Positions 1 through 9,528 of a stretch of 64,000 bases of DNA are shown piece after piece. Both the position numbers and the translations under genes were made by a program. The stretch's first letter is position 1, and each line of letters opens with the position of its first letter. The DNA lies in NCBI GenBank assembly GCA_026874595.1, contig JAPPUL010000070.1, positions 1-64,000 on the forward strand, given 5' to 3'. The notes beneath the pieces were generated by a model that saw only the letters and a list, made by a program, of their open reading frames with translations, was not told the origin of the DNA and ran no database searches. The stretch is from Sipunculus nudus (Eukaryota; Annelida; Sipuncula; Golfingiida; Sipunculidae).

Positions 1-691
1 TTCTAAGCGCACTCTGAAATGCTATGGCCTGTTTTATATCAGAAACTTCTTTTGTTCCAAGCATATATTTATCACGAAAAAGAGAGCTTGCTTCATTTAG
101 CTTTTCTTTTATCATAATTAGCAATTTAACATTCTCAGGATAAAACGGGTCTCGGGGGTCATTTTGCAAAAGCCGTCTATAATCAAGAAGATGTTTTACT
201 GCTGTAATATAACGTCCCTGCATATCAACGAAACTCCATTTATATTTACTATTGGGTCCATAGTCGTTTATAATATTGGCAAGACAGCTTTCAAACTTAT
301 TAAATAAGTTAAGTATTTGTTTCGGATTAATCTTTTCTATGGATTTAACAATATCTCTATTTTCATTAAGCGGAGTATCTACAGAAGCTTCTGTTATTTT
401 CTCAGTTTCAATAAGTCCATTAAAAAAGGCTTTTCTAGATTCGTTTAGAAAGTCATCCCGCTTAGACCCTCTATATTTTTGTGATGTATCATTCATAATA
501 TGCGCAAGTTCTGACATATTTAAGTATTCGTTGGCAATTATTATTGTATAATATGGCTTCATAGAAGGGCTTGAGTGCTCTTTATCTTTTCCAAGCAAAA
601 TTATACGGTGCTTTAGTTGTTTAGTCTTTTGTTGTAAGGAACTAATCTCTTCTTTATAAAGATTTAGGTTGTCAGCTTTCTCTTCAGCCAT
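1..691 (-). CDS. hypothetical protein, partial (runs off left edge)
   Basis: An open frame with no stop runs on the minus strand from an ATG at 691-689 to the window edge, giving at least 230 residues. The start MAEEKADN is followed by a Lys/Gln/Glu-rich helix (about residues 8-30) that could form a short coiled coil. The rest is a charged, mostly helical-looking soluble protein with no signal peptide, membrane segment or family motif I recognise. It is divergent from the amidohydrolase gene across about 215 bp. Its codons end mostly in T/C (ATT, GCT, CTT), like the other minus-strand genes in the left part of the window. The long uninterrupted frame with gene-like codon use makes it a real gene; no function can be given. 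Confidence 0.7.
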   Translation of the reverse strand, partial: MAEEKADNLNLYKEEISSLQQKTKQLKHRIILLGKDKEHSSPSMKPYYTIIIANEYLNMSELAHIMNDTSQKYRGSKRDDFLNESRKAFFNGLIETEKITEASVDTPLNENRDIVKSIEKINPKQILNLFNKFESCLANIINDYGPNSKYKWSFVDMQGRYITAVKHLLDYRRLLQNDPRDPFYPENVKLLIMIKEKLNEASSLFRDKYMLGTKEVSDIKQAIAFQSALR

Positions 692-866
692 GGTAACTCA
701 CAGATAGCAAATAAAGAATTAAACTTTCTTTTTCTACAAGTAGTGTAACAATATATACATCGAACAAATAACTCTAAACCTTATAATATAGTGCATTTTA
801 TATTGTTTTTGGTTAAGAAAAAATGGAATATTGGTTATGATAGTAGAAAGCAAGTAGGATAATTAG

Positions 867-905
867 ATATAATTTTACTATATAATTTTACTATATAATT
901 TTACA
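867..905 (+). promoter_or_regulatory. three tandem -10-like boxes abutting a start codon (13 bp x 3)
   Basis: The unit ATATAATTTTACT occurs three times end to end (last base differs) and the third copy touches the ATG at 906. Each copy contains TATAAT. The last TATAAT ends at 899, so transcription would be expected to start at or next to the ATG. No Shine-Dalgarno sequence lies before 906, and no clear -35 box is seen. A leaderless transcript is an inference. Confidence 0.4.
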
Positions 906-2180
906 ATGAAAAGACTTTTGCTATATAAATATCTTGTGCCTGTGTATGGTCCTATAAGGCGTGATGGAGCATTGCTTTTGGATGAAGATATTATACTTGA
1001 GATAGGGACTTATAATGAAGTTAAGGCGTTTTGTTATTCACATGGCTATGATTATGAAGTGGAAGATTATGCAGATGGGATAATAATGCCAGGCTTTGTT
1101 AATGTACATACACATCTTGATCTTAGCTTTAAGGATAAAAAGATAGAAGCCAAAACATTTAGCGAATGGCTTTTAGAGGTAGTTGCGTTTAAAAGAAGCC
1201 TTAGTGAGGATGAGATTGAGAAAGGGATTATGTACGGGGCAAAGGAGATGCTAAAAAGCGGAGTGTGCTTTGTAGGAGACATTAGTTCCTTTCCCTATAG
1301 GACATACGATGTACTTAAGGGGAGTGAAATGAGCGGGAGAGTATATTTTGAATACCTAGCGTTAAGAGAAGAAGATGTTGCATTAAACCTAGCGGAGCTA
1401 AAAAGAGCACTAAATAGAGTAAAAGGAGAAAAAGGAGAAGACACTAAGGAAGCAAAGCTTTTAGTTGGCATATCGCCGCACTCAACCTATACAGTATGCG
1501 CAGCTGGATTTAAGGCAGTAAATAAGTACATAAAGGCATATGGCTATGAGAGTGCAATCCATGTAGGAGAGAGTAGCCTTGAGGGTGAACTATTCTTAAA
1601 CGGAGGAGGGAGCTTATATAAGTTAATAGAAAGGCTCTCAGGAGGCATTATAACGCAAGAGCTTGCTTATGGAACAAGTCCAATAGAATATATAAGGCGG
1701 GGTGGCTATTTATTAAACGGAACACTTTTAATACACGCAAACGTGCTTGGTGGGGTAGGAGCAGGAGGGGATAGAAGTTTTGATGACATACAATATATAA
1801 AACGAGGAGGGCATACAGTAGCCCATTGCGGGCGAAGCCATGCCTATTTTTCAAATCCAAGATTTAAAATAAAAGAGCTTTTAGAAGAAGGAGTTAATAT
1901 AGCGCTTGGAACAGATTCTTTGTTAAGTAATGAGAGTTTAAATTTCTTTGAGGAACTACGTTTTGTACGAGCATCAAACCCCAAGCTAAAGACATATGAA
2001 TTAATAAAGATGTCAACTTTAAACGGAGCAATAGGCCTAAGGCTTTGCGATGGATATGGCAAGGTTCAGAAGGGCAAGCGTTATAAGCTAATAAAGCTTG
2101 AATGTAAAGAGGGTGGTTTAAGCGTGGATGGAGTGTACGAATATATACTAGAATACAAAGGTAAAGTAAAGCACATATAG
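906..2180 (+). CDS. amidohydrolase superfamily protein (deaminase/chlorohydrolase type)
   Basis: This is a 424-residue metal-dependent hydrolase of the TrzN/SAH deaminase/aminodeoxyfutalosine deaminase-like group, expected to be cytosolic. Visible metal-site motifs in order are VNVHTHLD (about residue 66), HVGES (about 219, normally HVAES), LIHANVL with its His, HCGRS, and the Asp in GTDSL. The segment after HVGES resembles that of aminodeoxyfutalosine deaminases, which would place it in the futalosine route to menaquinone, but no other gene of that pathway is present here. Length is normal for the family. The start matches the usual short beta-strand N-terminus; there is no ribosome site, and three -10-like repeats abut the ATG. 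The substrate is not determined by the sequence. Confidence 0.85.
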   Translation: MKRLLLYKYLVPVYGPIRRDGALLLDEDIILEIGTYNEVKAFCYSHGYDYEVEDYADGIIMPGFVNVHTHLDLSFKDKKIEAKTFSEWLLEVVAFKRSLSEDEIEKGIMYGAKEMLKSGVCFVGDISSFPYRTYDVLKGSEMSGRVYFEYLALREEDVALNLAELKRALNRVKGEKGEDTKEAKLLVGISPHSTYTVCAAGFKAVNKYIKAYGYESAIHVGESSLEGELFLNGGGSLYKLIERLSGGIITQELAYGTSPIEYIRRGGYLLNGTLLIHANVLGGVGAGGDRSFDDIQYIKRGGHTVAHCGRSHAYFSNPRFKIKELLEEGVNIALGTDSLLSNESLNFFEELRFVRASNPKLKTYELIKMSTLNGAIGLRLCDGYGKVQKGKRYKLIKLECKEGGLSVDGVYEYILEYKGKVKHI

Positions 2181-2401
2181 TTTCAAATTAAAAAGAGAAG
2201 CCAAGCAATGCCATAGTATTTTGTATGACATGATATATTTCAAGGAAGTGGTTTTATTAAAGTATGAACTAAGTATAAAGTGTTAGAACTTAAAAAATGC
2301 TGTAGTTATAAAAAAGGGTGAAAGTAGAATACTATAAAGCCAATAATGCTAAAGAGAGCATGAGTTAAAAACCAAAAAAAGAGGAGGCAATAAATAAGGC
2401 A

Positions 2402-3203
2402 ATGGAAAATCAAGTAAAGAGTAAAGAGCAAGTAAGCCTGTCGTTGCAGACAAAATACATGGGAAGGAAGTTTTATAATTTTGAAGAGCTTGATTCAACA
2501 AATGAATATTTTAAAAGATACGAAGGTCCATTTAAGGATGGAGTGGTAGTAAGTACAGAATATCAAACGAAGGGACGCGGGCGTGTTGAAGGGCGTAATT
2601 GGCATGCAAGTAAGGGAGGGTTATCGTTGTTATTTTCGATTTTGTTAATACCGAAAGAGGAATTAGAAAGGCTTTCGGAGTTAACCCAGGTATTGGGTCT
2701 TGCCATAGCGAACGCAGTAGAGGATGTTTGCATGATATCGACTATGCTAAAGTGGCCGAACGATGTATATATAAGAGGTAAGAAGGTCTGCGGAGTGCTT
2801 AGTGAATTTAGGTTTGAGGAAGACATACTGCCAATGGTGATACTAGGGGTAGGACTTAATGTAAATGAAGAGCTAAAGAGTTTCCCAATGAGGCTACAAA
2901 GCAAAGCAACAACGCTACTTGAGGAAACGGGGATAAGATGGAACAAATTAAAGCTACTATCGGCAATACTGGTGTACTTTGAAAAATATTATGAGAGGTG
3001 GAAAAAAGAAGGTTTTAATGTAATTCTAGAAGACATAGCGTTAAAATTTTATTTACAAAACAAGCAAGTAAAGGTGGTAACAAACGGAGTTATACTGTAT
3101 GGGAAGGTACAAGGTCTTGACAGCAGGGGATATTTGTTGTTGAAAGAAGATCGCGGGGCGGGTACATAAGATAGTGTCAGGCGAAGTGTCAGAATGCTCT
3201 TAG
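2402..3203 (+). CDS. birA: biotin--[acetyl-CoA-carboxylase] ligase, catalytic-domain only; last codons frameshifted
   Basis: It activates biotin with ATP and attaches it to the biotin carrier protein of acetyl-CoA carboxylase. Motifs are STNEY (about residue 32), the adenylate loop GRGRVEGRNWHA (about 58-69), LKWPNDVY and KVCGVLSEF. There is no N-terminal DNA-binding domain, so it is a non-regulatory group I ligase. As written the frame stops at 3169 after GAGT. Removing one G from the GGGG at about 3153 continues it through HKIVSGEVSE to TAG at 3201-3203, a normal BirA C-terminus that overlaps the coaX ATG by 10 bp. AGGAGG about 15 nt upstream of the ATG is its likely ribosome site. It forms an operon with coaX. 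Confidence 0.88.
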
Positions 3204-3988
3204 TCTTAGACATAGGGCAACAGCGATACGAAGGTGGGTTTATTTTTTGCTTGATTTTTATAAGCGCCAAGAGCTAATATTAAGATATCAAGTCAAGACA
3301 AAACGGGGCTGGAGTGGAGAAGAGTTTATAAAAAAACATATTAGAGTTTGACGTAGATGGGGTACAAAATCGTTTATGTGGGAGGGTTCAAGGGATAATA
3401 TGTGTTAGCGTGGTGCCGTCGTTAGAAGAGATAATATACAGAGCATGTTTAAAATACTTTGGAATCAAGCCAATCTTTGTAGGAATAGATTGTAATATAC
3501 CTTTAGAATTCAGTTATCCAAATCCAAAAGAGCTTGGATTAGATAGAGTAGTGAATGCAGTTTATGTAAAGGAGCGATACGGCTATCCTGCAATAATAGT
3601 AGATTTTGGGACCTCAACGACTTACTGCGTGTTGGACGAAGGTGGAAAATATATAGGTGGATTAATAAGTCCTGGTATAAAGGTATCCTTCGATGCTCTT
3701 ATAGATAAGGCGGAACAGTTATTTAAAATAGAATTAAATTATACAAAGAATATACTAGGAAAAGGCACGGAGGAAGGACTTCGTTCAGGTAGTTATTATA
3801 GTGCACTTGGCTCTATGGAATGGATAATCTTTAAGCTTACTAAGGATTGTAAGTTAACACACCCTACAATTATATTAACAGGAGGCTTTGCTCCTATAAT
3901 AAGTAAGGGATGTAATGTTGAGCATATTGTAGATATAGATTTAACGCTTAAAGGGCTTGAGATATTGTATCATCTAAATAGACCCTAA
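3194..3988 (+). pseudogene. coaX: type III pantothenate kinase, broken by three +1 indels in its first third
   Basis: CoaX catalyses the first step of coenzyme A synthesis. The intact C-terminal frame (3410-3988) shows LGLDRVVNAVY, DFGTSTTYCV and GGLISPGI, the diagnostic ASKHA-fold motifs. The N-terminal third, beginning at ATG 3194 with MLLVLDIG, is spread over several frames. Single extra bases in GGG (about 3215), T6 (about 3245) and an A7 run (about 3333) account for every break; without them the gene is 264 codons, a normal length. The start overlaps the end of birA, a pairing that makes sense as a cofactor operon. Either the bases are sequencing errors or the gene is dead; clustering of four breaks with the birA end in under 200 bp is notable. 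Confidence 0.85.
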
Positions 3989-4005
3989 TATATAGTGTTT
4001 TTTTT

Positions 4006-4971
4006 TTAAGCTAGTTTGTAATTGGCAAAGAACTCATCTATAAGCGCTATAGTATTTGTATAGGATATAGATGCATTGATTTTAGTTCTTAACTGTTTGC
4101 CATTAGTAAGTTTTTTAGTGTACCAGCCAATATGTTTTCTACTTATTTTAATGCCAACCTCCTTCCCATAATATTCAATATTCAAATCAAGGTGTTTTTT
4201 AATAATAGTTTTAAGTTCTTCGTTACTTGGCAAATAATTGCTTTTGTTATAAAAGGATTTAAATATCCAAGGGGCACCCATAGCAGCACGACCAATCATA
4301 ACAGCATCACAATTAGTATGCCTTTTAATATTTAGGAAATCTTCATAAGATGAAACATTACCATTCCCGATTACAGTCATAGGAAATGTATCCTTCACTT
4401 TAGCAATTAGCTCCCAATTAGGAAGTCCTGAAAAGCCTTGCCCTTGTGTGCGCGGATGTATTATAATAGCATCAACTCCGCTATTATAAAGAACTTTTGA
4501 AACTGACAATATATTAACATCACCACCAAAACCAGCACGTATTTTAACAGTTAAGGGTATTCTAACTTTTCTTTTTATTGCAAGAACAATTTGCTCTATT
4601 TTATTTGGCTCTTTTAATAATGCAGAACCAGCCCCAGTCTTAACTATCTTTTTAACAGGACAGCCCATATTAACGTCTACAATATCGGCTCCATGCTCCT
4701 GGGCTATATAACTTGCTTCGCCCATAGAATGCGGGTCCTCTCCAAATATCTGAAGTGCCAAGTAATTACCATTCTTACTTTCAGACTCGCCTTTATAAAG
4801 ATAGTTATATGTTTTTTCAGACTGACGAATTAAACCCTCTGCACTTATCATCTCGCTATATCCCAAACTACATCCATAATCTCTACAAAGGGTCCTGAAT
4901 GGATAATCAGAAATGCCTGCCATCGGTGCTAGTATTAAGTTATTCTTAATTTCAAGATTACCAATTTTCAT
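4006..4971 (-). CDS. dusB: tRNA dihydrouridine synthase (DusB/NifR3 family)
   Basis: This 321-residue FMN enzyme reduces uridine to dihydrouridine in the tRNA D-loop. Motifs include APMAGISDYPFR near the N-terminus, the catalytic cysteine in NMGCPVKKI (about residue 103), KIRAGF, HPRTQGQGFSG and IGRAAMGAPWIF. The C-terminal helical RNA-binding domain is present with KHIGWY. Length and motif order are complete. It converges on coaX with 17 bp between stops, and a T10 run lies in that gap. No good Shine-Dalgarno precedes its ATG. Codons end mainly in T/C, unlike the plus-strand neighbours. Confidence 0.95.
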   Translation of the reverse strand: MKIGNLEIKNNLILAPMAGISDYPFRTLCRDYGCSLGYSEMISAEGLIRQSEKTYNYLYKGESESKNGNYLALQIFGEDPHSMGEASYIAQEHGADIVDVNMGCPVKKIVKTGAGSALLKEPNKIEQIVLAIKRKVRIPLTVKIRAGFGGDVNILSVSKVLYNSGVDAIIIHPRTQGQGFSGLPNWELIAKVKDTFPMTVIGNGNVSSYEDFLNIKRHTNCDAVMIGRAAMGAPWIFKSFYNKSNYLPSNEELKTIIKKHLDLNIEYYGKEVGIKISRKHIGWYTKKLTNGKQLRTKINASISYTNTIALIDEFFANYKLA

Positions 4972-5026
4972 TTCTATGCCTGTTTGTATTGTTTATAACC
5001 GCTTATACATTATTACTTCTTACGAG

Positions 5027-7288
5027 TTATTTCTTAAAAGATAAGACATCCATAGGACAAGCCGTAATACATATGCCACAGCCAATACAAGAAGAGTTTA
5101 AGTTAGTTATGCTTTCTTGCTTTAAGGCAAAGCTCATAACGTCAATCCCCATCTGGCAATACTTCGAACACTCACCGCACGTTATACATTTGTTATTTGC
5201 TTTTATACGGAAAAAACCAAGCTTTTTAATTTTACTAAAAAATGCAGATGATAATTCCATAAGCTTTGCAAGAGGACAAAGATAGCGACACCAAATGCGT
5301 CCACCAAGAAAAGGATATAAGGTAATAGGTAAAATGCCTGCAAACCAAACGTCAACCAGAACTTGATATATCGCCATAGAATAAGATGCGGGTTCATTAA
5401 AGAGGTTAATTATGTCTTTTAAAAGCATGAATAATGTTGTTGCCACCGCAAATATTAGTATCGCTAGGTTAATCTTTTCCCATTTTATAGATGCTTTGCC
5501 TTTAGGTGCAAGATGTCTCCAATCGTCGCCTAAAGTCTCAGCAAGCCCACCACATCCACAAATCCATGAACAGTATCTCTTTCCGTTCCAAATAGTTAAG
5601 ATGGGTATTAGAACAAAGCTTAGAAACACTCCCCAGACAATCCAAATAATATGCGGATCGTAAAAGAAGGTGTTAAAGAATAAAGGCCAAGCGTAAACAA
5701 TCCCATAAGCTCTAAAACTTTGTTCGGCAAAGGCTTTATCGGAGCTAAGCTGAGTGCCAAACCATTGCCCTTCTAAAGCCCATTGAAATAGAAACTCAGG
5801 AATTAGAAAAAAGAATATGACTTGAAAAGAGATTAAGGAGATATAGCGCCATATATGAAATTGGTCTTTATGATTTATTCCCCATCGGATCATCGCCTTA
5901 ATCCCAAATATGAGCATTAACAAGGTATAAAATACGGTATACCAAAAAGACCAAGGTTGGTTTTCAAAAGACAGTAGATTATAACCCCACGACTTATAAG
6001 GCCAAAACTCAGCTCCAGGACCATACTTAATGCCATAAATTGAGTATACAATAAAAAAGCTAATAAATAAAAAAAGCGTACCTATTCCCGCGAAAGCCAA
6101 GTCCCAGAAGTGTGGCAAATGCAATAAAAGCGATGATAAAGCCAAAATAATGGTGTATGGGTAAAGATGAATATCCACCTCCAAGCCAAAGGCCAAAAAG
6201 TGTAGCACCAGTAAGGAAAGCAGATAGAAGTACATTGCCTTTAACGGAAGACCAATCATTTTCCATGCTAATGCCAAGTGTACGAAGAAAGTGTTTTGGG
6301 AATACACTCCCAATAAGGATAAAAGCAAAGTCTATGTTAAGAACTTTAGTTTCTGAATCAGCAGTTAAGGTAGCGTTTTTATTACCAAAGTTCTTTACAG
6401 TCGAGTTTAAGATAAGTTCAATTTTGTTTTTAGCAATTTGTTCTTCAAGCAGTCGTTTATTGTCTTTAAATAATCGTAAGAACTCATTCTTTTCGGTATG
6501 AGAGAAAGACTTTGTTATGCAAAGACAAAGCAATAGCAGCCTCAACAGCACTATTACCGCCGCCGACAACAAGAATAGTCTTATCAGAGTACATTTTTGG
6601 GACTGTATAAGTTGTGATAAACAAAATCCTGCCTCTCTCACCTGGAACATTAAGTTCTTTAGGGAGTCCGCGTTTTCCGGTAGCGATAATAATTTTACGA
6701 GCCTTATAAGTATTGCCATTAGAAGTAGTAATAGTAAAGTATTCTTTTTGTTTATTGATTTTTCTCTAAAGCTTCATTAGTCTTAATGGGGATGTCGTTA
6801 TTTTTAATTATGTCCTGCCACTTATTAATAATATCTTCTTTCTGTGCTCCATCAAACCAAAGGTATCCAACGGTGGGCGAGTCATCTGGTTCTGAGTAAA
6901 TCCACTTGCCTTCTGGGAAGTTTTTAATTGTTGAAGCTATTTGATTTTTTTCAAGAACAAGAAAAGAGAAGTTTTTAGCTTTAGCAGCAAGTGCAGCATT
7001 AAGGCCAGCAGCGCCGGCACCAGCAATAATAATATCTAAAACATCATCATTGCCATCATTTAAAGAAGCATTATTATTTTTGTACTTAAAAGAGGATGCA
7101 ATATGTTGAATAACATTATGGCCCTGCTGCATAGCATATTTAATAACAGGCGCTCCTGCAAGGTCTCCAATAATATATATGTTTTTGATAGAAGACTCAA
7201 AGTTTTTGTTTACAAAAGGCTGTTCAGTAGTTCCATTAGATAGAGAAAGGAAGCTGTTAAATTTATTTTTCAACTTAGCAAAAAGCAC
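5027..7288 (-). pseudogene. YpdA-like FAD/NAD(P) reductase fused to NapH-type membrane 4Fe-4S protein, three +1 frameshifts
   Basis: One about 752-residue protein is spread over three frames. The N-terminus (GTG at 7288, AAAGGAG 5 nt upstream) has NIYIIGDLAGAP, then a Rossmann FAD site GAGAAGL. The middle carries a second Rossmann site VVGGGNSAVEAA. Then come several membrane helices, and the C-terminus has NapH/MauN-like GRIWCRYLCP and two 4Fe-4S motifs, CITCGECSKYC and CIGCGICITAC. Breaks lie at about 6757 (A5), 6490 (A4) and 6085 (GGG); removing one base from each makes a continuous 753-codon gene. Families of this architecture are thought to pass electrons from NAD(P)H through FAD to membrane Fe-S centres; the partner here is unknown. 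dusB follows on the same strand. Confidence 0.8.
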
Positions 7289-7303
7289 AAAAACTCCTTT
7301 ATA

Positions 7304-8165
7304 TTAGACATTATTAACCAAGATGTAAGTACCACACTTAGAGCAATCCAAAGCGCTTGGATGGTTTAAGTATCCACACTTATGACAGGCTATAGGCTCA
7401 CGGGGTCTTTTGTACTCTCCCAAGGAAACCGGAATTATTAGACGGAAGCTCTACTTTTTTAGAGATAATGATAATAATTAATGAAATAAAATTAAATATA
7501 AACCCAAGAACAAACCATTTTTTAGTAGAAAGTCCTTTTGTAAGCGCTAAAGAAGAGCAAACTCCACCGAGAATAAAAGAGATTAGGAAATAAAGGCTAA
7601 TATAAAAGAGGCTCAAGTTCATTTTCTTATTACTCTTAGCATCTTCAGTAAACAAGCTACTAATCATTTCTTTTTTTCTAAATTGTTTTTTAGGGTCGCT
7701 AATAAAAATGGAGATAGCCTCCTTTTTGAAAGGGAAGCGTCTACCTTTATATTCAATTACGGCATCAAGTTTAGGGTCAAGCAGGAGGCCAGAAACGATA
7801 CAATATTCCTCACCGGAGATAGGAACTAAGGAGAAGGAAGCATCCGGGACATGGTCTATATGCTTATTTACTTTGGTTTTGAATTTGGGTTTAATAGCCC
7901 TCAGCGTGGGCATAGGGTTTTGAATTAATGATAGTATTTGTTTTTTGGAAAGAGAATAAATAAAGTTTCCGGACAAAACACAAGAGTGGTTTTGAGGGAG
8001 GTTAAAGCTTTTGCAAACAGATTGCTTAAAAACGGATATAGGGACAGGGTCTTCAAAGAGTTCTTTTTGAAGGTTATTGTTATTATTGCTTTGGTCAGTA
8101 TAAGCTAAATTGCTCTGAGCGAATAAAAAAGCAGCAAAGGTAATAAAGAGGGAAAGATATCTCAT
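7304..8165 (-). CDS. membrane protein with signal peptide, two TM helices and C-terminal zinc ribbon (one frameshift)
   Basis: The N-terminus MRYLSLFITFAAFLFAQ is a signal peptide, so I chose the ATG at 8165 rather than one 7 codons upstream. A mixed extracytoplasmic domain follows, with Cys residues near 50 and 60. Two membrane helices are at about 195-215 and 225-245. As written the frame ends at 7398 after RVQKTP. Dropping one G from GGG at about 7423 continues it into a zinc ribbon, CHKCGYLN then CSKCGTYI, ending at 7304-7306, for 287 codons. The ribbon would lie in the cytoplasm if both helices span. I do not recognise the family. Confidence 0.65.
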
Positions 8166-8320
8166 GCTAAAAATATAATAACACAAAAGGGCCTAAAAAT
8201 CTATAAATAAGAGATAAAGGGAGAGATTTAGAGTAAAAAAATGGCTTATACGGTAGAAAAAAGTATTATACTGAAGTGGGAAAAAAAAATGCGGAAATAG
8301 GGAGGAGGAGGAGGGGGTTT

Positions 8321-8348
8321 AGTAAGGGGATAATAGTAAGGGGATAAG
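8321..8348 (+). repeat. 14 bp x 2 leader duplication before tgt
   Basis: Two copies of AGTAAGGGGATAAT (the second ends in G) sit directly before the tgt ATG at 8349. The second copy supplies AAGGGG about 6 nt from the start, a likely ribosome site; the first copy duplicates it 14 nt upstream. A longer GGAGGAGGAGGAGG run lies at about 8301. Confidence 0.8.
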
Positions 8349-9434
8349 ATGTACAAAATAGAAAAGGAAGGGAGCTATAAAAAAGAGCGGGTAGGAAAGT
8401 TAAGTTTAAGGCGCGGAGTAATAAAGACGCCGGAGTTTATGCCGGTGGGGACTCAAGGGATGGTAAAGCTACTAACGAGCGAAGAGCTTAAAGGGCTTGG
8501 GTATTCTATAATGCTTTCTAATGCCTATCATCTATACCTAAGGCCAGGCCTAGATGTAATAAAGAGTTACGGGGGTCTGCACAAGTTTTCGAATTGGGAA
8601 GGGAACATACTAACAGACAGCGGCGGCTATCAAGGATATAGTTTGAGCGGCTTAAACAAGATAACAGATGAGGGGATAGAGTTCCGCTCCCATATAGATG
8701 GTACAAAACACATGTTCACGCCGAAGAAAGTGCTTGAGATACAAGAGGTATTGAGTTCGGAGATAGTGATGCCATTGGATGTATGTCTTGGGGTGGATGC
8801 AAGTTATGAGGAGGCAAGGGAGGGGGTAAAGCGTACACGAAGGTGGGGATTTGAGTCAAAAGAGTATTCAAAGGGCAAAGATTATATATTATTTGGCATA
8901 GTGCAAGGGCACTTTCATAAAGATTTACGAGAAGAGAGTATAAGGGATTTTGTAGAGATGGATTTAAAAGGTTATGCAATAGGCGGACTTAGCGTAGGAG
9001 AGGCAAAGAGCTTAAGCGAGGAGATATTAGAAATATCAACGAATTTATTGCCGAAAGACAAACCCCGCTATCTGATGGGAATAGGCAAGCCAAAAGACAT
9101 AATAAAAGGGGTATCAGAGGGAGTAGATTTATTTGACTCAGTGTACCCGACACGGGTTGGAAGAAACGGGAGTGTGTTTACGAAAGCGGGAACATTAATA
9201 CTAAAGAACAAAGCAAATAGATATTCTCAAAAGCCGATAGAAGAGGGATGTGGTTGTGCTGTATGTAAAAAGTATACAAGAGGCTATCTAAATCATCTAT
9301 TCAAATCGGGGGAGATATTGGGTCCGAGGCTTGCAAGCTATCATAATTTATATTATATGAAGGAGCTTATGCAAGAAATAAGGGAGACAATATCGAGTGA
9401 TAGTTTTGGACAAAGGTATAAGGATTGGTTATAA
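8349..9434 (+). CDS. tgt: queuine/preQ1 tRNA-ribosyltransferase
   Basis: This 361-residue enzyme exchanges guanine 34 of tRNA(Asp/Asn/His/Tyr) for preQ1. Motifs are PEFMPVGTQG, the catalytic Asp90 in LTDSGGYQ, MPLDVC, GIVQGHFHKDLR, GGLSVGE and the nucleophile Asp in DLFDSVYPTR. The zinc site is CGCAVC plus a later Cys/His region ending SYHNL. Tyr94 matches the Tyr that stacks on the base in Zymomonas TGT. DCVLPTR, usual elsewhere, is DSVYPTR here. The enzyme is complete and should be active. It precedes the one-carbon pair by about 95 bp. Confidence 0.96.
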   Translation: MYKIEKEGSYKKERVGKLSLRRGVIKTPEFMPVGTQGMVKLLTSEELKGLGYSIMLSNAYHLYLRPGLDVIKSYGGLHKFSNWEGNILTDSGGYQGYSLSGLNKITDEGIEFRSHIDGTKHMFTPKKVLEIQEVLSSEIVMPLDVCLGVDASYEEAREGVKRTRRWGFESKEYSKGKDYILFGIVQGHFHKDLREESIRDFVEMDLKGYAIGGLSVGEAKSLSEEILEISTNLLPKDKPRYLMGIGKPKDIIKGVSEGVDLFDSVYPTRVGRNGSVFTKAGTLILKNKANRYSQKPIEEGCGCAVCKKYTRGYLNHLFKSGEILGPRLASYHNLYYMKELMQEIRETISSDSFGQRYKDWL

Positions 9435-9528
9435 GGGAGAGAGAGTGATAAGACGGGGGGCGATAAGGTATGATTTAAGGATATATAGGATAAGGATATA
9501 AATATAAGATTATAAAAGGAGGCAAAAG

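Noticed and set aside
276-551. Plus-strand 91-codon frame over the first gene
   Set aside because: It lies antisense to a longer open frame (691 to 1, minus) with a good start; a shadow.
8349-9434. Tgt as inactive because FQ and DCVLPTR motifs differ
   Set aside because: Both Asp residues and the zinc site are intact, and Tyr at the FQ position occurs in active Zymomonas TGT.
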